Assembly (NCBI GenBank): GCA_037176885.1 | Contig: JAWWNJ010000041.1 | Span: forward strand, 1,426,001 to 1,490,000 | DNA from: Favolaschia claudopus | Taxonomy: Eukaryota; Basidiomycota; Agaricomycetes; Agaricales; Mycenaceae | DNA: 64,000 nucleotides | Direction: 5' to 3' | In this document: positions 22,585-34,007 of the stretch, one piece after another | How the letters are laid out: every line of letters starts with the position of its first letter | Position numbering within the stretch: the stretch's first letter is position 1 | The notes under the pieces: generated by a model | What the model was told of the DNA's origin: nothing | Seen by the model: the letters and a program-made list of their open reading frames with translations, nothing else | Database searches by the model: none | Program-made: the position numbers and the translations under genes

Positions 22585-24502
22585 CTATGTGCGAGTGCGA
22601 GGGCTGGCCTTGCTGCTGGAAAGGTCTTGCACATCGAAGAATATCCCTACGCCGAATGAGACGCATAGGAGACACGCAGCTGCCGATGAGACGTTATACG
22701 CGTTACACCTGCGGAATGTAAGTAAATCGCAAGAAAGCATTGAAAAAGAAAATACTCACCAGCCCTGGAAAGCGCCGCTCGGACAGCGCTTGCCGATTAA
22801 AATGAAGATGAATGTCGCCCCCCACAAGACAAGCCCCAGCGAATCTACAACAGTGATCTTCTTCGCCCAAGATCTCGCCCTCTTCCAATCCTCCTCCATC
22901 GCCAGCCCCGCAAAAACGCTCCTCCTCTTCGCCCGTTTCCTCTTCCTCCTCGCCGCCGCAGGGTCAAACGCCCCGGGAACAGAGCCCTCCTCGTCGTCAT
23001 CCGTGTCGTCGTCGTCGTCGTTCGGCCGCCCAAATGCATTGGGGTCGACGATCAAGTTGACCTGCACATCCCCCGGCATCCCATCCCGCCCCTTCTTTCC
23101 CTTCTTCCCGCCTTTCGCCTTCTTGGGTTTCTTGCCCCCAGGCAGACCGGAGACAGGGAGAACCATCATTCCATTTGCCATGGGATTCCCACCTCCTGCG
23201 GACCGCCGCTTCCGTCGACCACAGCACCGACTGAAGACGAACAGATAGAGAAGGAGCAGTGTTGTTATGACCGAGAAGACGTAGAGGATATACGCTGCTA
23301 CCGAACCAGAGGGTGGAGGCTTTCCCACAGGTTTGATGACCTGGGAAGGCGTCAACGATGCAGCAGCAATGATAGATCGAGAAAAAACTAACCACCGCTG
23401 CGTATATCCCTGGTATTGCAGCCGCCAGACCCAAGAGTATTTGAGTGGTTCTCAATATCAAACGCTTTCTGGGTCCTTTCGTGACAAGGTTACCCTTAGC
23501 GTCAACGGTCCCGATGAGCGGTTTGCCATCCTCGTCTACAAATTCACCGTTCTCCGCAGTAGCTGGCCCTTTGCCTTTGGCATTGGGACCGAACTCGCGT
23601 TCGAGCATTCGGATACGTTCTTCTTTCAGCGAACCGTCAATCAGAGGACCGTACTCAGGTGGCTCGCTACTCCAAGGGAGTAGATCGCGAGTCGAATCGT
23701 AACCAAGTGTTGTGGAATTGGCGTAAGGATCGTAATGCGTGTCAGACGAATGAGCCAGGGTGTCGGAACGAAGGGTGTTGCTGGGATCGAAAGGAGAACT
23801 ATGGGGAGAGGCACGCCAAGACGAGGGTGGGAGGGCGGTATATATGTCCGGTGGCGAAGCTGGTGAGGGTTTGGGGTGGTACCATTCCCTTGACCATGCT
23901 GGGAAGTGTGCCGTGTCTATCTCTGGGTCATTACGCGCGGGCTGCTGCTGGCCAGAGCGCCGTGTGTTGTTGGGGTAGGGATAATTATGGCTCTGAGCTG
24001 AACGAGGGGAGGAAACTCGGGACGAATGCGACTGAATGGAGGGCGGAGGCAGGGAGTAGGGACGGCGGGGTGTACGGCGGGGAGAGGAATGTGTATTGGA
24101 CGACAAGGTGTCCATCCGGGAGACTACGGAGGGTGGACGGGCCAAAGGTCGTTGTGCAGGAGGAGAGGGCGGGTACATCATATCTTGACCGTAATGTCCC
24201 TGGTACGGATTCGCTTGGTTATGCCTGAGGGTCATGGCATAATCCGCAAGATCCAAGGCATCGACAGAGACCTCAGAAGCCTCTCGCCGTCCTCTCCCAG
24301 CGCCATACCCGGCGTAGTTATAACCATAGTCTGGCTGGTAGTCCGGTTGAGCTGCGTATTGCTGACCAGAGTAATAAGGATCCTGGTATTGATGAGTTTG
24401 ACCACGGCTGCTTGAGGGGAGGGGGTCAAATGGCTCTGGAGACCAAGGTCTACGAAACTGGGAGCGAGGCGGAGGGGTATCAAGTTGAGGGTCGGAGTAC
24501 AT
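22585..24502 (-). CDS. Four-span membrane protein with long disordered N-terminus, 604 aa
   Basis: Three minus-strand exons: 24502-23393, 23340-22760, 22708-22585, giving 604 residues. The first about 340 residues are Pro/Ser/Tyr-rich and disordered, with an acidic Glu-rich segment after residue 300. Four hydrophobic segments follow: around ILRTTQILLGLAAAIPGIY, AAYILYVFSVITTLLLLYLF, LGLVLWGATFIFILIGK and SSAAACLLCVSFGVGIFF. Between spans 2 and 3 lies a cytosolic-looking loop with a Lys/Gly-rich basic run, then a poly-Asp/Glu run encoded by a GTC-type trinucleotide repeat, then a second Arg/Lys-rich run. The layout resembles fungal cortical or cell-surface four-span proteins, but I do not recognise the family. 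The gene is divergent from CLF1, with 189 bp between starts. Confidence 0.75.
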
Positions 24503-24691
24503 GGGTCGTTATTCGTGAGGGTCGTAAGATAGAACTGGAGGGATGTGGGCGACGTGTGCAGCGGCGGCGACGACGCCGACAACGATGAGCTCGCTGCGCA
24601 ATGACTTGAGGAAAGTGAGGTCAGCAAGTGGCGGTGTACTAGAGTACCATCAACCAAACAAATAATCTCAGGCTCAGCACAAATTATCATC
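24503..24691. promoter_or_regulatory. Bidirectional promoter, four-span membrane gene and CLF1
   Basis: 189 bp separate the two divergent ATGs. No clear TATA box seen on either strand. Confidence 0.5.
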
Positions 24692-27416
24692 ATGCAGGAC
24701 GGCAGAGCACCGAGGTACGCGTCCTTGCCTAATCAAATCTACACACTCACCCTTCTTAAAGAATTAAGAACCGCGCCCCGGCCGCCGTCCAAGTATTTCT
24801 CTTCCTACACCCTCCGTTCATTCTCTGACTCGCTGTCTAGATCACTGCTGAGCAGCTCCTTCGAGAGGTATGTCTCAATACCTCGTCGAGAATATCGAAC
24901 TAGTCGCCAATCCATCCACTTAGGCTCAAGAGCGTCAAGAAACCGCGTTCCGGGCACCGAAACAACGCGTTGAGGACTTTGAGGAACTTCACGAGTACCG
25001 CGGCAGAAAGCGAAAAGAATTCGAAGAGAGAATCAGGCGTACCAGAGGAAGCATAAAAGAATGGCTACAGTACGCAAATTGGGAGGTATGTAAATCTCCC
25101 AACGCTCTCGCGACTTCTCATATCCACTAGGCCAGCCAAAATGAATTTGCCCGCTCGCGATCTGTCTATGAACGCGCTCTGGATGTTGATCCCCGAAGCG
25201 TCCAGCTCTGGTTAAGTTATACCGAAATGGAACTCAAGTCGCGGAACGTCCAGCACGCACGGAATTTGTTCGACCGCGCTGTTACACTATTGCCCCGCGT
25301 AGACCAACTGTGGTATAAGTATGTCTACCTTGAGGAGCTCTTGCAAAATGTGCCCGGCGCGCGCCAGGTGTTCGAGCGCTGGATGCACTGGGAACCCGAT
25401 GACAAGGCGTGGCAAGCGTACATCAAGATGGAGGAGCGGTACAGCGAGCTTGACCGCGCAAGCGCTATCTATGAGCGTTGGATTGCCGTGCGACCCGAAC
25501 CGCGTGTTTGGGTCAAGTGGGGTAAATTCGAGGAGGAGCGGGGGAAGTTGGACAAGGCTCGCGAGGTCTTCCAGACCGCACTCGAATTTTATGGCGACGA
25601 CGACGAGCAAGTTGAGAAGGCACAGGCTGTGTTTGGCGCGTTTGCCAAGATGGAGACACGGTTAAAGGAGTATGAGCGTGCGCGTGTGATCTACAAGGTT
25701 CGTTCACTCTTGGGTTTTCAGCTGGTAATTAAAGCCTATTTAGTTTGCATTAGGGAGGATCCCTCGATCTAAATCTGTCGGCTTGTACGCGTCTTACACA
25801 AAATTCGAGAAGCAACATGGAACCCGGACAACGCTGGAAAGCACCGTTCTTGGCAAGCGGAGGATTCAGTATGAGGAGGAGTTGGCGCACGACGGCCGCA
25901 ATTACGATGTGTGGTTCGATTACGCGCGGTTAGAGGAAGGAGCATATCGAGATGTAAAGGATGAAGGCGCAACTACCGAAGAGGAAGAAGCTGCCATTGT
26001 CCGTGTCCGTGAAGTGTATGAAAGGGCCGTTGCCCAAGTTCCTCCTGGTGGCGAGAAGAGGCATTGGAGAAGGTATATCTTCTTGTGGTTGGACTACGCC
26101 CTATTCGAGGAGATAGAAACCAAGGTGTGCCGTATGTTTTGTATTTTTACACAGAGATTCACAGCTCGTGTCCAGGATTATACCCGGACGCGGCAGATCT
26201 ATCAAGAAGCGATAAAGCTGGTTCCGCACAAACAGTTCACTTTTGCCAAACTCTGGCTCATGTTTGCCAAATTTGAAATCCGACGACTAGACATAACAGC
26301 CGCGAGGAAGTTACTAGGTGCCGCGATCGGTATGTGTCCCAAAGAGGCGTTGTTCAAGGGTTACATCGAGCTTGAGGTGGAGGTACTGTCTTCCTCATTA
26401 TTTTCTCTCTGTTTTTCCTCTGACACTCCGGTCCCAGCTCCGAGAATTCGACCGAGCACGGACGCTATATGAAAAATACCTCGAGGTACATCTTTGTGAC
26501 TAGAGATTCGGGGCCTCACTCACTCGCCTTCTAGTTTGACTCCGGCAACTCTCCAGCATGGATCAAATTCGCCGAGCTGGAATCACAACTTCAAGATTTT
26601 GCTCGCACGCGAGCCATCTTCGAGCTCGGCGTATCACAGTCGCCTCTCTCGATGCCCGAGCTGCTATGGAAAGCTTACATCGATTTCGAAATCGAGGAGG
26701 GCGAGCGAGAGGCCGCACGCGGTCTGTATGAGCGCTTAATCCAGCTCAGCGGACACGTGAAAGTCTGGATAGCCTACGCGTTGTTCGAGGTGGAGCCTAT
26801 TCCAGTCCCGCGGGCGTTACGCGAAGACGACGACGAGGACGAGGAAGCGGAGGTTAGGGTTGTTGAGGGCGACGCGGGTTTGGCACGTCAAGTTTTCGAG
26901 CGTGGGTACAAGGACTTGAAGACCAAGGGGCTGAAGAGTGAGGTACGAACTCCTTTCTTTCTTTCTCGAGGAGCTTGATTATATCGACCCTGACCCTGAA
27001 TTTAGCGCGTGGCTCTGCTTGAAGTTTGGAAGACATTCGAGGAGAGTCATGGATCGGCGGCGGACGTGGCCAAAGTTCAAGGAATGATGCCTATTGTGAG
27101 CAAGCGGCGCCATGTCGATCAAGAAACCGGCCAGACCGTGGAAGGTATGTCTTTTGAGTACCTGCTGTGTTGCATCTCAGCGTCTTAACCGTTAACAGAC
27201 TGGGACATGTTGTTTGCGGACGACGAGAGGGAGTCAAATCCCACCTCGTTCAAGTTTTTGCAAATGGCGCATGCGTGGAAAAATTCACAGGCGAAAACCG
27301 GTGGTGGTTCTGCTGCTGCGCTATCTGGTTTCACGGCGGCAACAACTGCGAGTTCTCGGGACAATACCGACGCGGACAGCGATGTAGCGAGCTCTCATGG
27401 AGACGAATCTGATTGA
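24692..27416 (+). CDS. CLF1: CLF1/Crooked-neck, pre-mRNA splicing factor
   Basis: HAT-repeat scaffold of the Prp19-associated complex (NTC) in the spliceosome; nuclear. Eleven exons: 24692-24714, 24762-24792, 24841-24867, 24924-25085, 25131-25697, 25744-26124, 26176-26382, 26438-26485, 26535-26942, 27006-27144, 27199-27416, giving 736 residues. The start [20 protein letters not shown] followed by AEQLLREAQERQE is diagnostic. At least a dozen HAT repeats follow, with W..Y...E...A..(I/V)(F/Y)ERA patterns, for example [20 protein letters not shown]. The intron after VIYK is resolved by [11 protein letters not shown], which requires the acceptor at 25743. The C-terminus is an acidic Ser/Asp-rich tail. 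The three small first exons make the N-terminus easy to misannotate. Confidence 0.95.
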
Positions 27417-27819
27417 TCTGACGGTTCAGCACATGTATATATTATATTATACGCGAATCTTGTACGGTGTAAGGGAGGTCGGGGTGGTGCTAGGCCGTCG
27501 AAATGAAGCGATTATTTCGTATTTGAGCGCTCTGTACTGTCGACACCTGAGATGAACTGAAGCGAAAGGTTTCAACTGTGATGTACTGTATCCAGCCTGA
27601 TCCAGGATCATCCAGGCTATCGCGTTGAGTGCCTAGAGTGACTGACGCGCGACATTTGAATGCGGTCACAATCTGTCACAACAACAAATCTTCTCCCTCG
27701 ACCTCCTTGTCCCTCGTTGTCCCTCCCCCTCACCCACCGTTCGCTGCCTCAGCAGCTCCTCCTCTCATTCAGCGTCCATCGTTCACGCCTACTTTCCTTG
27801 CGACTTCGGTGGTAGCATC
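27417..27819 (+). other. Intergenic, promoter of the copper radical oxidase
   Basis: About 400 bp. An AT-rich run at 27440-27450 (likely CLF1 3' processing) is followed downstream by a strongly CT-rich leader (27690-27790) typical of fungal promoters. No gene. Confidence 0.4.
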
Positions 27820-30800
27820 ATGACGCTACCTCCAGTTTCTTTGCTTGCCTTATGGCTCGCTACACTCTCACAACCAGTGCTAGGCTCACTGGCAGGCTCC
27901 TTTGCGGACGGGGGCAACACTCTCATTAGTGCTATGATGGTAGACCATCAGAATTCCGCTATACTGAGCTGGGAAACTGATAAAATACGTTCTGAAGATG
28001 TTTGTCGGCAACGACGAAAAGGTGTACATCCTGGATAAGGCAGAGGGGAATGAAGCCCAAATAAACGGTCATCCAGCTTGGGGATCTGTCTGGTGAGCAT
28101 GAACAGCGCATTTACCCTGCATTTGTGTTGATGTTCTGGGGAAGGGATATAAATACTCACAAGGCTACCGTAATGGACGTTGCGACAAATGTCTTTTGTG
28201 CTTCCGGGATGCATCTTCCCAACGGAAGTCAGTTAACAAATTCCTCGAGTTCTGCATGCGCTAATGTTCGTTCAGGTTTTGTAACTTTCGGCGGGAATGG
28301 AGCCATTGGGCCAGGAGGCAACATCGGTTCAGTACGCAACCCTAGCGGAGCGTCTGGCGCTTGGGACGCCGTCTATCAGGATTTTGATGGCTCAAAAGCC
28401 ATTCGCGTTCTCAACCCTTGCACCTCCAGCGATGACTTCAACTCTCCCGCATGTCAGTGGTTTGATAACCCTGAAGTGTTGTCTATGCAGAAGCAGCGTT
28501 GGTATTCCTCGACGGAGATGCTGGGTGAGTCTGACGATAATCCTCCTCCTTTCACCTTTAACAGTCCCTATTCCTAGGCGATGGTACTATTGTCATCATT
28601 GGAGGTTTCGTCAACGGTGGATATATCAACCGAAACACGCCCAACAATGACCCCAAATTCTCGGGCGGTGCTGCCGAACCGACGTTCGAGTTCTTCCCCT
28701 CGAATGGTCAACCTGCTCAAGAGATGGAGTTTATGACCAAGACCTCGGGCTTGAACGCTTACGCCCACACATACTTGATGGCTTCGGGACAAGTTTTCGT
28801 CCAAGCCAATTACTCGACAAGTAGAAACATTTTTTTCGCGTCAGACTCGTTTCTTACATCCGATTTCAGTGCTTTGGGATCCTAAGGCTAATCGCGAAAC
28901 TCCGCTTCCAGACGTACGTTGTCGACTGAGGATTTTTCCCTCATTCTAATCCTTTAATAGATGCCGGGTCAAGTCATCCGCGTGTACCCCGCCAGTGGTG
29001 GTGTCGCTATGCTTCCTCTCACTGTCGCCAACAACTACCAGCAAACAATTCTGTTTTGTGGGGGCTCTGATATGCCAGGTACATCTCGTGGTCTGGTCCG
29101 GCGACATTCAGGGACGAAAAATACTCAAAAATATTTCAGATGATGCGTGGGGGAACTATTCTTTCCCAAATATCAACACCTGGGACTATCCTGCGTCCAA
29201 GGATTGTCAACGGATGACGCCTGAGCCCGCAGACGGCTCTCAACCTCAGTATGAGCAAGACGATGACATGCCTGAAGGTCGTACCATGGGCCAGTTCGTC
29301 ATCTTACCAACCGGTCAGCTTTTCATGGTCAACGGTGGGTTGAACGGCACCGCTGGATATGCAGACGCAACGGGATCAACACCTCTTGGTCAAATGCCTT
29401 TCGGTCAGTCGCTGGCCTCTGGCCCGGTCCTGACTCCTGCCATATACGACCCTGCTGCTCCCAAGGGCAAACGTTGGTCCAACGCAGGCTTGTCAACTTC
29501 TCAGATTCCTCGACTCTACCACTCTTCAGCCCTTCTTTTACCCGATGCTACCGTTATCATCGCTGGTTCCAATCCCAACGTCGATGTCAATCTGACTCGA
29601 GTCTTTCCGACGACATACGCCGCCGAAATCTTTTATCCGCCATATTTCTCCGCCACCACTCGTCCCGTCCCTAGCGGGGTTCCATCGAAGCTGAGCTACG
29701 GTGGCGACGCTTTTGACATCACCATACCTCCCAGTTCGTACTCAGGCAAGTCCAACGATGCGGCAGAGAAAACCACTGTTGCCCTTCTTCGTCCTGGGTG
29801 GACTACGCATGCCCTATCATTCGGTCAGCGTTATCTGCAGGTGTGTTGGATGCTTGAAAACCGATTATGTTGTCTAACTGCTGTTCGTTGGTTTAGCTGA
29901 AAAATACGTACACAGTCAACAAAGATGGGAGCATCGTGCTCCATGTCAGCCAACTCCCCCCTAACTCAAACCTGTTCCAACCGGGTCCTGCATGGGTATA
30001 TGTTGTCGTGAATGGCGTTCCAAGCAATGGCACATATGTCATCGTCGGCAGTGGCTCATTCGGTACTCAGCCCACCGCTGCTGAAGCTCAGCTCCCTGCG
30101 AGCATCCAAAATGCCGCTGCTTCCGGGTCTGCGGATGCTGCTACCACCAACGGGAATGGGTCGAAAACTACCGCAAGCAAGTCGAATATGACGACAATCA
30201 TCGCTATTGCTGCCGGTGGCGCTGTCGTCTTGGCCCTTGTCGGAGGCTTGATCTGGTTCTGCATGGCGAAGCGTAAGCGCGAATCCATGCGCACACCCGC
30301 GAGCAAGCCCTATGGTTCGTACGGGATGAGTGGACCTTCCGGGGCGAGCGTTGGGCTCGGAGCGGGTGCCCTGCGCAACTCAGACTCGAGCGCTGCATTC
30401 TCGCCTTTACACCACGACGGTCCTTCACAAACATGGAACGCTAGCAGCGTTTCGGTGTACAAAGATGAACCTCATCACGAGCGGGATCCAAGCCACGGAA
30501 GCGGCTACTCGCAACAACAACCTCTTAGCCACCAGCCGCAGCACAGCTACGACCAGCCTTATGGTCATCAGCAGAACGGCAGTCAGGGCAGCTATGATCA
30601 GCAGTATGGCCAAGCATATGGACACGCGCCTAACGCTGGATATGGGCAAGCACCCGGCGGGTACGGGCAACCGCCCAACGGGTACCCCAACTATGCACAA
30701 CCGCGAGCTCCTTACGGTGACAACATGTCGTCAAGAGGGAGCACGAACGGGATGAGCATGGAGTACGACCCTTATACAGCAGAAGCAATGCGCACCACAC

Positions 30801-30823
30801 CGGTAGGAGGGAGAAGGTTTTAA
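27820..30823 (+). CDS. Copper radical oxidase (glyoxal oxidase type) with membrane anchor
   Basis: Secreted or cell-surface oxidase of aldehydes or alcohols that makes H2O2, as used in lignocellulose decay. Nine exons: 27820-27939, 27998-28092, 28145-28227, 28276-28524, 28578-28820, 28870-28913, 28961-29078, 29140-29840, 29897-30823, giving 859 residues. A signal peptide covers about residues 1-22. Active-site residues of the glyoxal/galactose oxidase fold are in place: Cys90 in NVFCASG and Tyr176 in QRWYSSTEM (the Cys-Tyr cofactor pair), Tyr444-His445 in PRLYHSSALL, and His541 in GWTTHALS. After the oxidase come a linker, a membrane span (MTTIIAIAAGGAVVLALVGG), a basic stop-transfer KRKR, and a cytosolic tail rich in Gly, Gln, Tyr and Pro. 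The tail and anchor distinguish it from secreted GLX. The exact substrate cannot be told from sequence. Confidence 0.92.
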
Positions 30824-31321
30824 TTTGTGTTATTATTCTTGGGACTATTTTATGACTTGGTGGTAATCTCACACGACGACGAAGAGCTGAACATGGGGAA
30901 TGTCCCCGATATATGTTACTACGGTTCTCATTCCCTGCTATTTCTTTCCTTTCTTCCGCCTCGCTTTCTTGCTTCATGTTTTCATAGCAGTTCTGCGCCG
31001 TCCTGTGACGCAGAGGCATTTCGTTCCCTGTTCATGATCACATCCTCCTCGGGCCAACACTCATTTTTAGCATATCTACATACTATCTTCCTACTGCTCA
31101 GGGGTATGGACATGGACTACTTTGACGAAATACGCACATGTAGACTAGTATTCTGTAAAATCACATTCTCATTCAACTCTCGTATCTGGACCTGAACGCA
31201 CTGAACGTACTGAACCCAACGACTGAGTAGCAGTGAGTACCGAGGCCTGAGGCTTTACGACTCAATTCAACTGTAGGATGCAAGTACTTAGGATGTGTAT
31301 TTCGAACATAATTATGTAAGC
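30824..31321 (+). other. Intergenic, no gene seen
   Basis: About 500 bp of 3' flank of the oxidase and promoter of the release factor gene. Contains ACTGAACGTACTGAACCCAA-like short tandem words near 31198-31218. No coding signal. Confidence 0.4.
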
Positions 31322-32702
31322 ATGTTTAGGCTTGGTTTGCGCCGTTTTTCATCGTCTGCGCTTGAGCAGATAGAGAAAGATGGCGCTCGCATATTACGCA
31401 TCGTCAAAAAGCGCGTCGATGAAAGGACAGCCATAGCTTCTCAGGTCAGTCCTTGCGCGGGATAAAGGCAGTCCTATCTTGACGCGTTTAGATTTCTGAA
31501 TCCATGTCCAGCCCAGAAGACGTATTGCGTCTCAAGCAACTCAAAGAAACAGAGCCTATCCAAGAGGCTTGGCAGCAGTGGGTTTCCACGAGAGAGGTCT
31601 GTTTATGTCGCGTCGCCGGTTACGCAGAAGCACACGAAACTTATGCTCATGTTTAGTTTGTATAGGCTCTCAGAGAGACAAGTACTCTTCTCGATGACCC
31701 CGAACTACGTTCCATGGCAGCTGAAGACTACACGACCCTCACTCAATCTCTGACAGAAATTATCAAAACAAAATTCCCCTCGATTCTTGTGCCCCCATCG
31801 CGAACTAGCCAATTATCGGCCTTAATGGAGCTGAAATCGGGGGTAGGTGGCTCAGAGGCATCCCTTTTCTTGGGCGAGATACTTCGGATGTATCTAAGAT
31901 TAGCTCAAGTCTCGCGGTGGAAAGTAAACGTTGTTGCAAACAATGAGCTAGATGCTGGGGGTACCAAAGATGCCGTTGTGGAATTCAAAGGCGCTGGTGC
32001 GTACGATGCTCTGCGGTGGGAGAGTGGTGTCCACCGAGTACAGAGAGTGCCGGCCACGGAGCAAAGTGGACGAGTGCATACCAGCACAGTTGCCGTCGTG
32101 GTGATTTACAGTCCCTCCCCAAATCTGTTAGTCGAGACTCAATCCTTTTTCCGCAGGTACTTCCGTTGATGGAAGAGTCTGACGTCCAGAAAGAGGAGTT
32201 ATACTCGATGGACGACGTGAAAGTCGAAGTCATGCGTGCCAGAGGCGCAGGCGGACAGCACGTTAACAAGACAGAGTCGGCCGTCCGAGTGACGCACATT
32301 CCTTCCGGTGTTACAGTTGCGATGCAAGACGAGCGTTCGCAGCATCAGGTTAGCCCCAGTTCACTGCATCCTCCCGACAGAGTAATGATCCTCCTTCCTC
32401 CTCCTTCCCAGAATAAACGACGAGCGTTTCAAGTTCTGGCCAGTCGACTTTTGGAAGCCAAACTAGCTCGTGAAATGGAAGCACGGCGGGCAAGCAGACG
32501 CAACCTTGTAAAAAGTGCGGATCGAAGTGACAAGATACGAACATACAACTACGCTCAAGAACGGGTGACTGACCACCGGATTGGCCTGTCTCTGATGAAC
32601 CTGTCGGCTGTAATGGAGGGGGACGGCCTCCAGGACTTTGTCGCCGCACTCCAGCGTGACCACGACGAGACCCAGATGGAGGAAATGTTGCTGGAGGATT
32701 GA
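31322..32702 (+). CDS. MRF1: Mitochondrial peptide chain release factor 1
   Basis: Class I release factor that reads UAA/UAG stops on mitoribosomes and hydrolyses peptidyl-tRNA. Five exons: 31322-31444, 31492-31596, 31666-32100, 32157-32348, 32412-32702, giving 381 residues. The N-terminus [16 protein letters not shown] is a mitochondrial presequence. Domain features are [14 protein letters not shown], the [20 protein letters not shown] block (close to the decoding loop of domain 2), and the catalytic [16 protein letters not shown] with the GGQ tripeptide, followed by the tail domain [16 protein letters not shown]. Length and motif order fit MRF1 rather than the shorter ICT1/C12orf65 types. 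Confidence 0.94.
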
Positions 32703-33169
32703 CGGAGATAATTGTTGTGGCGCTCTATGAAGTAATGTTTTCGTCATAGTACACTTAGAACATCAAAAACATACCAAAATCACGAAAGCAAACGACCGAG
32801 CTCGAAACCAACGAAACAAGAAGAGGGCCGAAACCTGGAAAATATTTCGGTACTTGACTCTCCGTTGCAGCTCTGCGCTCGACGCGAGTATGAAAACCGC
32901 CTGCGTTGCAAACAGTTTCCGGTCCCTGATATGCGAATGCTCCGCCCATTAACCCGAATCAACGGGTTTGGGGATTGGTGTGGACTTTTGTGGAGACACT
33001 CCATGCGCGGCCTCGAATCAGTCCTCTAAGCTTCCTACGTCATAGAACCTCCAAAAACCTATATAAGCGTTTGTTTTCTCTCTACAGAGAAAACAAAACA
33101 CACATCCACACTCTTCTACTCGAAACACATTTCCCAAACAACCAATACCCTTTTACGAATAATCTCATA
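32703..33169 (+). other. Intergenic, promoter of the CsbD-like gene
   Basis: About 470 bp with no gene. The last 110 bp hold a TATA box at 33060-33066 followed by an A-rich leader. Confidence 0.4.
33060..33066 (+). promoter_or_regulatory. TATA box of the CsbD-like gene
   Basis: TATATAA, 104 bp upstream of the ATG at 33170. Presence of a TATA box fits an inducible, stress-type gene. Confidence 0.55.
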
Positions 33170-33615
33170 ATGTCCGCCAACTCCGCAAACAACTGGACTT
33201 CCACTGGCGAGCCCAAGTTCGTTACATCTTTCCCCATCACACTTGCAGGTTGTCTGATTTGTCCTTCATCTTCAGCCAGACCACTGGTCAATTCCACTCT
33301 GTCAAGGGCACCGTCGTTGAGACCATCGGCAACGTCACTGGCTTGGAATCATGGCAAAAGTCAGGCTCTCAAGAGCATGCCGCCGGCGAAGCCGAGTACA
33401 ATGCCGCCCGCGCCAAAGGCTACGTCGAGGGTGCCAAAGACCGCGTCGAGGGCAAGAAAGACTCTGTTCTTGGTGCCGTAACGGGTGACAAGACGCAACA
33501 AGCCCAAGGCAAGTTCTTCCCACGCCTAAATGAATAGCTGTTGCTGACGCACAAACCAGGCAACCTACAGCACGACACGGGCAAAGCCCAACAGGATCTC
33601 AATCGCAACTTGTAA
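33170..33615 (+). CDS. Small CsbD-like stress protein, 111 aa
   Basis: Three exons, 33170-33216, 33276-33508 and 33560-33615, giving 111 residues. It is hydrophilic and rich in Gly, Ala, Lys, Gln and Glu, with repeated motifs: [45 protein letters not shown] and [15 protein letters not shown]. The KG.VKE..G..TG and GN..H..GK.Q patterns match the CsbD-like family of bacteria and fungi, induced by stress or starvation, with unknown biochemical role. The second intron (33509-33559) starts GCAAGT. Using it restores the conserved [12 protein letters not shown] block, so it is read as GC-AG. Confidence 0.85.
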
Positions 33616-34007
33616 ATTATGGCCCAGTAATTCATACAACCCAATGTAGCATTAGCGACTATGTAAATGCCAATTGATGGCCTAAATGACTTTTTTTGCC
33701 TAATTTGGACGCGAGCGGTTGTTTGCTGTTAGTTGGCGACGGCCCTTCACGAATTCAGCATTCATATTTGACCCTCGTATGCTCGATGCTATTCAACGTT
33801 TGACAGACGTACACTCTGAAATGACTGCGCGCTCCTCAACGCAAGAATGTTCGTGGATTTTTACTGCAGCACAGCGAATTCAATGCCCGCAAGCTAATAG
33901 TCATATTAGTCAATAGTAGTCAATGCTCTATGAGATTCAACGCCTCCAGTGACCGCGCTGCGCATAAATAATGCATAGGTAAATTCTAGACATACAAATT
34001 CATGTTT
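33616..34007. other. Convergent intergenic
   Basis: About 390 bp. Contains short AT-rich direct repeats of the word caatagt (33910-33922). No gene. Confidence 0.4.

Noticed and set aside
25698..25775. Other acceptors after VIYK in CLF1
   Set aside because: They lose the conserved FAL.RIPRSKS; the acceptor at 25743 restores it fully.
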